From the NCBI GenBank assembly GCA_945952045.1, contig CAMFHE010000023.1, positions 1-64,000 of the forward strand: 64,000 nt of DNA. The letters run 5' to 3'. Under the pieces are notes generated by a model. The model was not told the DNA's origin, did no database searches, and was given only the letters and a program-made list of their open reading frames with translations. This document shows, piece by piece, positions 25,078-32,925 of this stretch. Numbering within the stretch: position 1 is the stretch's first letter; each line of letters starts with the position of its first letter. The translations under genes and the position numbers were made by a program. Origin of the DNA: an uncultured Rhizobium sp. GTDB taxonomy: Bacteria; Pseudomonadota; Alphaproteobacteria; Rhizobiales; Rhizobiaceae.

Positions 25078-25773
25078 TCAGAGCGTGACGTCGAGCCTGT
25101 CGTTACGGCTGAAAATCTGCTGCACCTGCTCGACGATCTGTTCGGCATGCTGCCGGCCGATCCGATCGGCTGCATCCAAGTCGCGGGCAACGATGACGTC
25201 GATCATTTCCTGATGTTCATCGACGAAGCGCTGTGGCAGCTGGCCCTCATAGGATTGATAGTAGAGCCGCAGAATCCGTCGTCCTTCGTCCAGAAGGCGG
25301 CGGAACAGGCTCGAGAAATACGGGTTGCGGCCGGCATCGGCGATGGCCGTGTGAAAGGCGACGTTGGTCGCGATCATCGCCAGCGCATCCTGGGCCTTCA
25401 CGGCGGCGGCGTATTCCTGATGGAAGGTGCGAATGATCGCCAGATCCTCCGGCCGATGATATTGCGCCGCCAGCCGCGTGGTGACACGATACATCAGGAC
25501 CAGCGCATCGAAAAAGGTGTGCAGGTTGAGGAAATCGATGTTCGACACCATGGTCGAGCGGTTCGGCAGCGTCTCGATCAGGCCTTCGCCGGCAAGACGC
25601 ACCAGCGCTTCGCGGATCGGTGTGCGCGACATCTTGAAGCGCTCTGCAAGCTGGACTTCGTCGATCGGGCTGCCGGGCGCCAGCTTCAGGTCGAGGATCT
25701 CGTCGCGCAAGAGGTCGTAGACCATCTTGACGCCGGAGCCGCGCTTGCGTTCGGGAAGGGCGTTGTCGTCCAT
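25078..25773 (-). CDS. GntR family regulator, FCD type (hydroxyproline cluster)
   Basis: A 231-residue regulator: winged helix at residues about 12-75 (MVYDLLRDEILDLKLAPGSPI, FKMSRTPIREALVRLAGEGLIE) and an all-helical FCD domain with NVAFHTAIADAGRNPYF and the later histidines DEHQEMIDVI and GRQHAEQI. An in-frame ATG 57 bases upstream exists, but GGGAGA before the ATG at 25773 and an operator-like TTGTCGACAA just beyond it favour the short form. It heads a two-gene unit with the deaminase and probably represses the cluster until a hydroxyproline-derived ligand appears. Confidence 0.92.
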   Translation of the reverse strand: MDDNALPERKRGSGVKMVYDLLRDEILDLKLAPGSPIDEVQLAERFKMSRTPIREALVRLAGEGLIETLPNRSTMVSNIDFLNLHTFFDALVLMYRVTTRLAAQYHRPEDLAIIRTFHQEYAAAVKAQDALAMIATNVAFHTAIADAGRNPYFSSLFRRLLDEGRRILRLYYQSYEGQLPQRFVDEHQEMIDVIVARDLDAADRIGRQHAEQIVEQVQQIFSRNDRLDVTL

Positions 25774-25793
25774 ATCGGTGAAGTCTCCCTGCG

Positions 25794-25803
25794 TTGTCGA
25801 CAA
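25794..25803. promoter_or_regulatory. Candidate GntR operator upstream of its own gene
   Basis: TTGTCGACAA, a 10-bp perfect palindrome starting 21 bases upstream of the GntR start codon, where it would overlap the promoter or the 5' leader. The same decamer forms the core of the 24-bp palindrome at 25046-25069, suggesting autoregulation. Confidence 0.65.
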
Positions 25804-25960
25804 GGTAAATACTAAGTGTGCGGAAGCCAAGCAACTGGTGGAATGACACGTTTGGTTATTTTCTTGCGTGCCGATGGCGTCTATCGGGTTTCGCTAATGA
25901 CAGAAGCCCGCGCCAGCGTTATAATATTTCCAGTGCCGTAGCCGGGAATCGGAGAGACCC

Positions 25961-26311
25961 ATGGGATTGCTCGACGGACTGGGAAATGTGCTTGGCGACA
26001 TGATGAGCGGCAAGCAGGTCGATTTTCTCGCGCTCGCGGGGCAAGTCTTCAACAATGCCGGCGGTTTGAACGGTATTCTCGCACAACTTGAGCAGGCCGG
26101 CCTTGGCGACCAGGTGAAGTCCTGGATCGGCACCGGTTCCAACCTGCCGATTTCAGCGGACCAGATCAAGAGCGCTTTGTCTTCCGAGCAGCTGCACCAA
26201 CTGGCGCAAAGCTTCGGCGTCGATATTGACCAGCTCGCGCCGCTCTTGGCGCAGCATCTCCCCCAGGCCGTCGATCAGGCCAGCCCCGATGGCGTCCTGC
26301 CGTCGCCCTGA
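25961..26311 (+). CDS. YidB family (DUF937) protein
   Basis: A 116-residue protein that opens MGLLDGLGNVLGDMM and has the family segments GGLNGILAQLEQAGLGDQVKSWIGTGSN and ISADQIKSALSSEQLHQLAQSFGVD, followed by LAPLLAQHLPQAVDQ. The fold is helical and the family has no assigned biochemical role. GGAGAG precedes the ATG. It is followed after 41 bp by a secreted protein gene on the same strand, which may share its transcript. Confidence 0.88.
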   Translation: MGLLDGLGNVLGDMMSGKQVDFLALAGQVFNNAGGLNGILAQLEQAGLGDQVKSWIGTGSNLPISADQIKSALSSEQLHQLAQSFGVDIDQLAPLLAQHLPQAVDQASPDGVLPSP

Positions 26312-26352
26312 CATTCCCTTCCAGCATTTTTCACCCCCCACAGAGGCATGCC

Positions 26353-26811
26353 ATGTCCAACAAACTGATTTTTGCCGTTACAGGTGCGCTTTTCGCCACG
26401 CTGGCCTACGCGGCCCCGGCTTCGGCGCTGACCATGAAGGAATGCAGCGTCAAGTATCAGGCCGCCAAGGCCGATGGCAGCGCCAAGGATGTGAAGTGGA
26501 ACGATTTCCGCGCCAAGTTCTGCGGCGCCGAAGCCGCTGCCGCCGACGCCGCGGATGAAAAGGACATCACGGCGACCCCTGATAACAAGGAGCCGGCCAA
26601 GCCTTCGATGAAGGCGCCGAAGGGCGTGACCTTCCCGAAGGCCGTCGACAAGAAATATGCCAGCGAAACCCCGGGTAAAGGCCGCCTGCACACCTGCGTC
26701 GACTCCTATCGCGCCAACAAGGAAGCCGGCACGCTCAACGACCTGAAATGGATCCAGAAGGGCGGCGGCTACTGGAGCCTCTGCACTGCTGCGATCAAGG
26801 CCGGCGGCTGA
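26353..26811 (+). CDS. Secreted protein with two PsiF-like repeats
   Basis: 152 residues with a signal peptide (hydrophobic core FAVTGALFATLAYAAPASA, cleavage near residue 25). The mature protein carries two copies of the same unit: MKECSVKYQAAKADGSAKDV ending KWNDFRAKFC, and LHTCVDSYRANKEAGTLNDL ending YWSLC. Each has a Cys at both ends, with a K-W between, joined by an Ala/Asp/Pro-rich linker of about 50 residues. The unit resembles the PsiF (phosphate-starvation-inducible) repeat; function is unknown. The spaced cysteines suggest one disulfide per repeat in the periplasm. Confidence 0.78.
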   Translation: MSNKLIFAVTGALFATLAYAAPASALTMKECSVKYQAAKADGSAKDVKWNDFRAKFCGAEAAAADAADEKDITATPDNKEPAKPSMKAPKGVTFPKAVDKKYASETPGKGRLHTCVDSYRANKEAGTLNDLKWIQKGGGYWSLCTAAIKAGG

Positions 26812-26840
26812 GCGGATTTTCAGCGTCTATTCCTCAAGGA

Positions 26841-26870
26841 AACGCCGGGCGGATCGCCCGGCGTTTTTGT
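26841..26870 (+). terminator. Rho-independent terminator
   Basis: AACGCCGGGCG (26841-26851), loop GAT, CGCCCGGCGTT (26855-26865), then TTTGTTTTT. An 11-bp stem 29 bases past the stop of the secreted PsiF-like protein. Confidence 0.93.
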
Positions 26871-26894
26871 TTTTGATAGAGCAATTCCAAACTC

Positions 26895-26985
26895 GACGTC
26901 ATCCTCGGCCTTGTGCCGAGGATCTGAAAACGTCTCACGAAATCAAAGCGTTGCAGATGCTCGGGACAAGCCCGAGCATGCCGAA
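26895..26985. repeat. RIME-like palindromic intergenic repeat
   Basis: Two palindromes about 35 bp apart: ATCCTCGGC/GCCGAGGAT (26901-26909 with 26915-26923) and ATGCTCGGG/CCCGAGCAT (26957-26965 with 26971-26979), each with a 5-base loop. GACGTCATCCTCGG and CTCGGGACAAGCCCGAG are typical strings of the mosaic repeats scattered through rhizobial genomes. The second palindrome departs from the usual CCTCGGG, which suggests a decayed copy. Confidence 0.65.
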
Positions 26986-27051
26986 GGAGGGTTTCAGGAT
27001 TTGTAGCTGTGAGAGCACGGGCAACCGGCGCATTTCTCATTCAGACCAACC

Positions 27052-29400
27052 TCATTGTCCCGAAGGCAAGGCATAGGCGATAACGTAGTCGCCGGGCTTT
27101 GTGCCGACCGAGCCATGCCCGCCGGCGACCATGACGACATATTGCCGTCCGTCGTCGGTGGCATAGGTCATCGGCGTTGCCTGACCGCCGGCCGGCAGGC
27201 GAGCTTTCCACAACTCCTTGCCATTGTTGAGATCGTAGGCACGCAGATAATTATCGACGGCGGCCCCGAGGAAGGCGATGCCGCCCTTGGTGATCATTGG
27301 CCCGCCGATGCCGGGCACGCCAACCTTGAAGGGCAGGGGCAGCGGCGTCATGTCGTAGACGGTGCCGTTGCGATGCTTGTAGGCGATCTTGCCGGTGCGC
27401 AGGTCGGCGGCGGCGACATAGCCCCATGGCGGCGCCTGGCAAGGGATCTGCAACGGCCCGAGGAACGGCCCCATGAAGACGCCATAGGGAGCGCCGTCAT
27501 TGCGGTTCAGGCCCTGCTCACTCCCCTTTTCGTCCTGACCCTTCGGCGGCACTTCGGCGCGCGGCACCAGCCGAGAGGTAAACGCGAGATAGGTCGGCAT
27601 GCCGAAAACCACCTGCCGCTCGGGATCGACGGCGACGCTGCCCCAGTTGAAGGTGCCGAAATTGCCGGGATAGACGATCGTGCCTTTCAGCGACGGCGGC
27701 GTATAGCGACCTTCATACATCATCTCGTGGAAGCGGATGCGGCAGGCCATCTGGTCGAACATGGAGATACCCCACATGTCCTTTTCCTCCAGCGGCTTCG
27801 GCTTGAAGGAAAGAGCCGAGGTCGGTTGCGTCGGCGCGGTGAAATCTTCCGGAATCGCGCCGCCCGGGGCTGGTTCCTCGGTCACCGGCAGCAGCGGCTC
27901 GCCGGTGCGCCGGTCGAGCACATAGATATCGCCCTGCTTGGTCGGGCCGACCAGCGCCGGCACAGTTGTGTTATCCGCCTTGGTGATATCGAGCAGCACC
28001 GGCTGCGCCGGCACGTCCATGTCCCAGAGATCGTGATGCACGGTCTGGCGCACCCAGCGGTCGGCGCCGGAATTGATGTCGAGTGCGACGATAGAGGAGG
28101 AATATTTCTCGACATTCTCACTGCGGCCCATGCCGAGCTGGTCCGGCACCTGGTTGCCGAGCGGCACATAGACGAGGCCAAGCGCTTCATCGACGCTGAA
28201 GACCGACCAACTGTTCGGCGAATTGGTCGTGTAGGTCTCGCCGGGTTTCAGCGGCGCCGTCGCGGTCGGGTTGCCGGAATCCCAGTTCCACAGCAATTGC
28301 CCGGTATTGACGTCGAAAGCGCGGATGACGCCGGATTGCTCCTGCGTCGAATAATTGTCGTTCACCGCGCCGCCGATGATGATCTTGCCGGCGGCGATGG
28401 TGGGCGGCGAGGTCGAGTAATAATAGCCGGCCGGATTGTATTTCATGCCGGTTTCCAGATGCAGCACGCCCTTGTCGGCGAAGGAGGTGCAGACCTGGCC
28501 GTTGGCGGCATCGAGCGCGACCAGCCGCGCATCGGAGGTCGGCAGATAGACGCGTTCGGCGCAGGCGGTGCCGGGTGTCGCGGCCGCATCTTTGTAGTAT
28601 GTGACCCCACGGCAGGTCTGGTGCTGCCGGTCCGGGTTCATGCCGGCATTGGCGTCGAATTTCCACTTTTCCTTGCCGGTCGCGGCATCAAGCGCGATGG
28701 CGAGATTGTGCGGTGTGCAAAGGTAGAGAGAATTGCCGACCTTCAACGGCGTCACCTGATAGGTGGTCTCGCCGACATCGTCCGGGCGTTTGACGTCGCC
28801 GGTCTGGTAGCGCCAGACTTCTTGCAAATTCCCAACGTTCTTGACCGAAATCTGGTCGAGCGGCGAATAGCGCTGGCCATAGGGCGTGCGCCCGTACTGG
28901 TGCCATTCGCCATCCGGAACGTTTCCGCCCAGCGCCGGCGTGGCGGCTGCCTGTTGCTGCGGCAGTTCGCCTGCCTGGTCGTAAGGGTCGAAGAACATCG
29001 AGACGACGGCGACGAGAATCGACAAGCCGACCGCGACGGCAAGCGGTCTTCCGCTGACGCCATAGCGATATCCTGTCGGGCTGGAAAAACCGAGCGGCAG
29101 GCGAATCCACGGGGTCAGAAGCCACAGGCCGATCAGGATGACGACGCCACCACGAGGCCCGAGCTGCCACCAGTCGAGCCCCACCTCCCAGATCGCCCAG
29201 GCAAGCGAGGCGACGACCACCACCGCATAAACGGTCAGCGCCTGTGCATTTTTCTGGAACAGCAGGATTGCGGTGACGAGAAAGCCGAGACCGGCCAGAA
29301 GATAATACGGGCTGCCGCCCAGGGAGAGAAGCCAGCCGCCGCCGGCCAGCAGCACGAGGCCGATCAATGCCATCAGTGCCGCCGTCAATCGGATTGCCAT
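27052..29400 (-). CDS. gcd: Membrane-bound PQQ-dependent glucose dehydrogenase
   Basis: Oxidises aldoses such as glucose to the lactone on the periplasmic face and passes electrons to ubiquinone. 782 residues: five N-terminal membrane helices (residues about 5-145), then an eight-bladed PQQ-binding propeller. Typical segments are EWHQYGRTPYGQRYSPLDQI, CRGVTYY, DARLVALDAANGQVC, NDNYSTQEQSGVIRAFD, HHDLWDMDVPAQP, and the C-terminal GGQATPMTYATDDGRQYVVMVAGGHGSVGT. The ATG at 29400 with AAGGG upstream is preferred over a start 50 codons earlier. No pqq synthesis genes are in the window, so the cofactor must come from elsewhere in the genome or from outside. Confidence 0.96.
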   Translation of the reverse strand: MAIRLTAALMALIGLVLLAGGGWLLSLGGSPYYLLAGLGFLVTAILLFQKNAQALTVYAVVVVASLAWAIWEVGLDWWQLGPRGGVVILIGLWLLTPWIRLPLGFSSPTGYRYGVSGRPLAVAVGLSILVAVVSMFFDPYDQAGELPQQQAAATPALGGNVPDGEWHQYGRTPYGQRYSPLDQISVKNVGNLQEVWRYQTGDVKRPDDVGETTYQVTPLKVGNSLYLCTPHNLAIALDAATGKEKWKFDANAGMNPDRQHQTCRGVTYYKDAAATPGTACAERVYLPTSDARLVALDAANGQVCTSFADKGVLHLETGMKYNPAGYYYSTSPPTIAAGKIIIGGAVNDNYSTQEQSGVIRAFDVNTGQLLWNWDSGNPTATAPLKPGETYTTNSPNSWSVFSVDEALGLVYVPLGNQVPDQLGMGRSENVEKYSSSIVALDINSGADRWVRQTVHHDLWDMDVPAQPVLLDITKADNTTVPALVGPTKQGDIYVLDRRTGEPLLPVTEEPAPGGAIPEDFTAPTQPTSALSFKPKPLEEKDMWGISMFDQMACRIRFHEMMYEGRYTPPSLKGTIVYPGNFGTFNWGSVAVDPERQVVFGMPTYLAFTSRLVPRAEVPPKGQDEKGSEQGLNRNDGAPYGVFMGPFLGPLQIPCQAPPWGYVAAADLRTGKIAYKHRNGTVYDMTPLPLPFKVGVPGIGGPMITKGGIAFLGAAVDNYLRAYDLNNGKELWKARLPAGGQATPMTYATDDGRQYVVMVAGGHGSVGTKPGDYVIAYALPSGQ

Positions 29401-29563
29401 ATCGGAGCCCTTTCGCCGATAAGTTGAAACGCCTTTTTGAAAACCACTGTAAAATTCGAAAGTCGCGATTGGGGGCCAGGAATTGCACAGCAGGCGGGAC
29501 GCCTTTCGGCGCTGCGCAGTTGCAACGCGAAAGGGATCGAAAAGTTCCATGAGGGCTATGGAA

Positions 29564-29585
29564 GGCGGGCCTGTTAAGGCCCGCC
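29564..29585 (-). terminator. Hairpin after the thiamin-precursor transport operon
   Basis: GGCGGGCC (29564-29571), loop TGTTAA, GGCCCGCC (29578-29585), 24 bases past the stop of the binding-protein gene. An 8-bp GC stem with only a weak TT after it on the minus strand. Confidence 0.55.
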
Positions 29586-29608
29586 GGCGTCACGTTGCAA
29601 AAGCTGTC

Positions 29609-30622
29609 TCAGCCGAGCGGCTGGTTGGTGAAATAGGCCGAAAAGTCTGGCCGTTTTACCAGTTTCTCACCACTGCCATCCTTGAGGATGCCGGCGTCAA
29701 AGAGATAGGCGCCGATGGCTTCCATCTTCTGTGGGTCAATGCGACCGGACACGCCAGTCGCGTTGCGCAGGTAATGGCCGTCGATCAATGCCTGCAGCGA
29801 TGCGCGCACCAGTTTCCGGTCGGTCAGGGCATCCTTGTTGGCGGCAACGAGCAGATCGGTCGCCTCGTCGGGATGGTCGACGGCGAAATCGTATCCCCGG
29901 CGCGTCGCCTGCAGGAAGGCGCTCGCCTCCTTCGGCTTTTCGGCCAGAACCTTGCTGCTGGAACCGATCAGGGCCGTATGTTCGTCCGGCACCCCGTAAT
30001 CGGCATAACGGAAGGCGCGCTGGGCGACGCCGTCGAGTTCTGCCTTCACGCCCTCCCAGGTATAGACTTCGAGGGTGAAATCCACCGCGCCGCTGTCGAG
30101 CGCCTGATAGGCGGAGGTGCCGAGCGTGATCGTCTCGAACGCGCCCTTGCCGCCGTCACGGCGGATGATCGAGCCGATCAGCGCGTTTTCCCAGGCGCTG
30201 CCGAAGCCGCCATATTTGAGGCCGTCGAGATCGCGCGGGCGCTGGATGTCCTTGCGATCCGCCTTGAAGACGAGGCGGCCGGTTTCCGTCTGGGTGACGG
30301 CATAGGCGGCGACGAGATCGGCCCCGGCGCTGCGCTGCGTCAACAAGCCGATGGAGCCGAGAATACCGAAATCGGCGACGTGATTGGCGACCAGCGTCGC
30401 GGCCGAAGTATCGGTATAGGGCAGGATATCCACATCGATCCCGGCCTCGCGGTAAAAGCCTTTGTCGCGGGCGACGAACAGCCCGATGTGGTTGGTGTTC
30501 GGCGTCCAGTCCAGTGCAACGCTGACCTTCTGCCGCTCTTCGGCGCGCAGCGGCAGGGTGGTGAGCGGCAGGGCGGCAAGCGCGGTGAGAAGGCTGCGGC
30601 GCGACAGGGAAAGATGCATCAT
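29609..30622 (-). CDS. thiY: Thiamin pyrimidine precursor ABC transporter, binding protein (ThiY/THI5-like)
   Basis: A 337-residue periplasmic receptor of the NMT1/THI5 family that captures a hydroxymethylpyrimidine precursor (formylaminopyrimidine in characterised ThiY proteins). A twin-arginine-like leader (SRRSLLTALAALPL) ends near residue 27. The mature part shows VALDWTPNTNHIGLFVARDKGFYREAGIDVDI, DFGILGSIGLLTQRSAG and FGSAWENALI, where THI5-like proteins contact ligand. Its ATG overlaps the stop of the ATPase gene (ATGA). It is last in a TPP-riboswitch operon, which strongly supports the thiamin role over sulfonate or nitrate binding proteins of the same fold. Confidence 0.9.
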   Translation of the reverse strand: MMHLSLSRRSLLTALAALPLTTLPLRAEERQKVSVALDWTPNTNHIGLFVARDKGFYREAGIDVDILPYTDTSAATLVANHVADFGILGSIGLLTQRSAGADLVAAYAVTQTETGRLVFKADRKDIQRPRDLDGLKYGGFGSAWENALIGSIIRRDGGKGAFETITLGTSAYQALDSGAVDFTLEVYTWEGVKAELDGVAQRAFRYADYGVPDEHTALIGSSSKVLAEKPKEASAFLQATRRGYDFAVDHPDEATDLLVAANKDALTDRKLVRASLQALIDGHYLRNATGVSGRIDPQKMEAIGAYLFDAGILKDGSGEKLVKRPDFSAYFTNQPLG

Positions 30623-31377
30623 GGTGTCTCCTCGTTCTGGAACAGGGTTTTGAGAATGTCGGTTTCGAGCGCTGCCGCGCTGGCTGCGGTCTCTCCATCG
30701 AAGCGGGGGCGGGGAAGATCGACTGCGATATCGCGGATCACCCGCGCCGGGCGCGGCGAAAGCAGGTGGATGCGATCCGACAGGAGCACGGCCTCGCGCA
30801 CGTCATGGGTGACGAGCAGCACCGTCCAGCGATGCCGCCGCCACATGTCCGAAAGCCAGATTTGCATGCGGCTGCGGGTCAGCGCATCGAGCGCCCCGAA
30901 AGGTTCGTCGAGCAGCAGCATCGGCCGCTCCTGCACGACGGTGCGCAGCAGCGCCGCCCGCTGGCGCATGCCGCCGGAAAGGGCTGTCGGATAGCGATCC
31001 TCGAAACCGGCAAGCCCGAATTCGGCAAACAGCGGCCGGACCTTGTCGCGCGCCGCCCGTCGGCTCATGCCCTGCACTTCCAGCCCGAGGGTGGCATTGT
31101 CGATGATCCGCCGCCACGGCATCAACGCATCGCGTTGCGGCATGAAGGCGAAGGGGCGGGCGGTTTGCGACAGGGGTTCGCCATCGAAGAGGATGGTGCC
31201 GGCTTGCGGTTTCAAGGCCCCGGTTAGTAGCCGGAACAGGGTGGACTTGCCGGCGCCGGAGGGGCCGAGGATCGAGACGAATTCGCCGGGATGCACCGTC
31301 AGCGACAAATCGTCGAGCACGGCGAGCTTGTCATAACCGCAGGAGACATGGTCGAGTTGCAGGCGCGGCGGCGTCAT
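30619..31377 (-). CDS. thiZ: Thiamin pyrimidine precursor ABC transporter, ATP-binding protein
   Basis: A 252-residue ATPase of the SsuB/TauB/ThiZ type: Walker A GPSGAGKST, Q-loop FMPQRDALMPWR, signature LSGGMRQRAALLRT, Walker B MLLLDEPFGALD and switch His in VTHDVREA. A much longer reading frame continues upstream, but it is antiparallel overlap with the permease; the ATG at 31377 overlaps the permease stop (ATGA), as is normal in this operon. It drives the permease at 31374-32183. Confidence 0.93.
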   Translation of the reverse strand: MTPPRLQLDHVSCGYDKLAVLDDLSLTVHPGEFVSILGPSGAGKSTLFRLLTGALKPQAGTILFDGEPLSQTARPFAFMPQRDALMPWRRIIDNATLGLEVQGMSRRAARDKVRPLFAEFGLAGFEDRYPTALSGGMRQRAALLRTVVQERPMLLLDEPFGALDALTRSRMQIWLSDMWRRHRWTVLLVTHDVREAVLLSDRIHLLSPRPARVIRDIAVDLPRPRFDGETAASAAALETDILKTLFQNEETP

Positions 31378-32183
31378 GGCCGGCTTCCGTCGTCGGGCTT
31401 TGCCCAGGGCATGGCGAGGCGCTGTATGACGAGCGTCATCCCGAAAAGCAGAAGCGTCAGCACCGCGCTGGCGATGACGGCGGCGAGCACCAGATCGGCG
31501 CGAAAATTGTTCTTGGCGTTGAGGATATAGATGCCGAGCCCCTTCGCCGCGCCGGCATATTCGGCAAAGATCGCCCCGACCACGGCATAGGTGATGGAGA
31601 TGCGAAGCCCCGCGAAGAAATAGGGCAGCGCCGAGGGCAGTCGCGCCAGCAGGAAGCGTTTTGTCCGTCCCGCGCCCATAGAGGCCAGCAGCGCCTCGAT
31701 TTCCTCCGGCACCGAGCGATAACCCTCGCTCAGAGCCACCAGCATTGGAAAGAAGGTGACCAGCGCCACCAGCAGGATCTTCGGCAAAAGCCCGAAGCCG
31801 AACCAGAGGACGACGAGCGGCGCGATAGCCACCAGCGGCAAGGTCTGGCTGACGATGAACAGAGGGAACAGCGCCCGGCGCAGCGGCTGGAAGAAATCGA
31901 CCAGCACCGACAGGATGAAGGCCGTCGCCAGTGAAAAGGCAAAGCCGGCCAGCGTGGCGCGCAGCGTCGGCAGGATGTTTTCCCACAATCCCTCGCGGTT
32001 GCGCCAGGCTGAGATGAGAACCTGGGACGGCGGAGGCAAGGTCATCGGTGCGATGCCGGAGAGCCGCGCATAGGCTTCCCACAAGCAAAGCAACGCCGCA
32101 AAGGCGATGGTTGCGGGAAGATACTGGCTGATAGCATGGCGCAAGGGCGCGCGCGCTCCCACACCGGACGAAGGCTCGGTCAT
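31374..32183 (-). CDS. thiX: Thiamin pyrimidine precursor ABC transporter, permease
   Basis: A 269-residue inner-membrane protein with about six helices and the BPD_transp_1 coupling region SEGYRSVPEEIEALLASMGAGRTKRFLLARLPSALPY (EAA loop). The N-terminal PPPSQVLISAWRNREGLWENILPTLRAT segment is typical of the SsuC/TauC/ThiX group. It is separated from ykoF by 30 bp and overlaps the ATPase gene by four bases. No strong ribosome site is seen before the ATG at 32183, so translation may depend on the upstream gene. Confidence 0.92.
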   Translation of the reverse strand: MTEPSSGVGARAPLRHAISQYLPATIAFAALLCLWEAYARLSGIAPMTLPPPSQVLISAWRNREGLWENILPTLRATLAGFAFSLATAFILSVLVDFFQPLRRALFPLFIVSQTLPLVAIAPLVVLWFGFGLLPKILLVALVTFFPMLVALSEGYRSVPEEIEALLASMGAGRTKRFLLARLPSALPYFFAGLRISITYAVVGAIFAEYAGAAKGLGIYILNAKNNFRADLVLAAVIASAVLTLLLFGMTLVIQRLAMPWAKPDDGSRP

Positions 32184-32213
32184 CGAAAACTCGGATTCAG
32201 GAAAGGGCTGGCG

Positions 32214-32822
32214 TCAGACGGCGCTGGGGCTGTTGGCCGAAACGGTGAGATCCACCGTGACATGCCCGGCCGGCGGGCCGAAGCGCAAAAAGGCTTCGCC
32301 GACCGTTGCGAAGACGGCGCCGGCATCGCCGCGCAGCTTCGTGCAGAAATTCTTGGATTTCTCGAAGGTGCCGGAGGATTTGACGACGTCGATGCAGCCG
32401 TAGATTTCGTCCATGTGCCGGTCGATGCCGAGCGTATAAAGCGAGAATTGCGCCGCTGCGGTCTGACCGCTCACGGGGGCATTCGCAATCGCGGCCAGCG
32501 CCTCGGCCTTGCGCTGATCCATCGGCGCAAGCGGGCCGGAAAGCTCGGGCGTCTGGCAGATCGGGTCGTCCGGCTCTCCGGGGCAACCGCGCGAGATCGT
32601 CGCGTGCAGCACGCAATGCTTGCCGGTCTTCGCCGCCGCGACGAACAGATCGCGCATGGCCGCAAACACCACATCGGGCGTGCCGACCAGCAGGGTGGAA
32701 ATATCGTCCGTCTCGATGCGCAGCCGCTCGCGATAGGGATCGAGCGCGCCAAGCGCGGACATGATGACGCCGACGAAATCGTCGGTCATGGGATACAGGG
32801 AAATCTGCGCGCCGGAAAACAT
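32214..32822 (-). CDS. ykoF: YkoF family thiamin/HMP-binding protein
   Basis: A 202-residue cytoplasmic protein made of two similar ACT-like halves: FSGAQISLYPMTDDFVGVIMSAL with DDISTLLVGTPDVVFAAMRDLF, and AAQFSLYTLGIDRHMDEIYG with GDAGAVFATVGEAFLRF. Bacillus YkoF binds thiamin and its pyrimidine and is encoded with a ThiXYZ-like importer, as here. CICQTPEL-type insertions between the halves fit the family. Its ATG is seven bases from a GAGG that directly abuts a TPP riboswitch, so it is the first gene under riboswitch control. Confidence 0.92.
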   Translation of the reverse strand: MFSGAQISLYPMTDDFVGVIMSALGALDPYRERLRIETDDISTLLVGTPDVVFAAMRDLFVAAAKTGKHCVLHATISRGCPGEPDDPICQTPELSGPLAPMDQRKAEALAAIANAPVSGQTAAAQFSLYTLGIDRHMDEIYGCIDVVKSSGTFEKSKNFCTKLRGDAGAVFATVGEAFLRFGPPAGHVTVDLTVSANSPSAV

Positions 32823-32829
32823 CGCTCAA

Positions 32830-32925
32830 CCTCGCTCCGCTGGCATTATCCAGATCAGCTAAAGGGTCCGCGATCTTGTCGACCGCATCTCAGCCCCGGC
32901 AATACGGAGCACCCCTGTGATGCGC
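32830..32925 (-). promoter_or_regulatory. TPP riboswitch (THI element)
   Basis: Read on the minus strand the segment has the conserved strings CAGGGGTGCTCC, GGGGCTGAGATG, ACCCTTTAGCTGATCTGG and ATAATGCCAGCGGAG in the order of the THI box (CTGAGA and ACCTGATCTGGATAATGCCAGCG core). The ykoF ribosome site GAGG (32830-32833) begins four bases past the CCAGCGGA end, with only seven bases to the ATG. This favours control of translation initiation: TPP binding should close the site. Confidence 0.95.

Noticed and set aside
26895..26985. CRISPR-like or tRNA-like reading of the palindromes
   Set aside because: Only two dissimilar palindromes, no repeated spacer architecture and no cloverleaf; a RIME-like intergenic repeat fits better.
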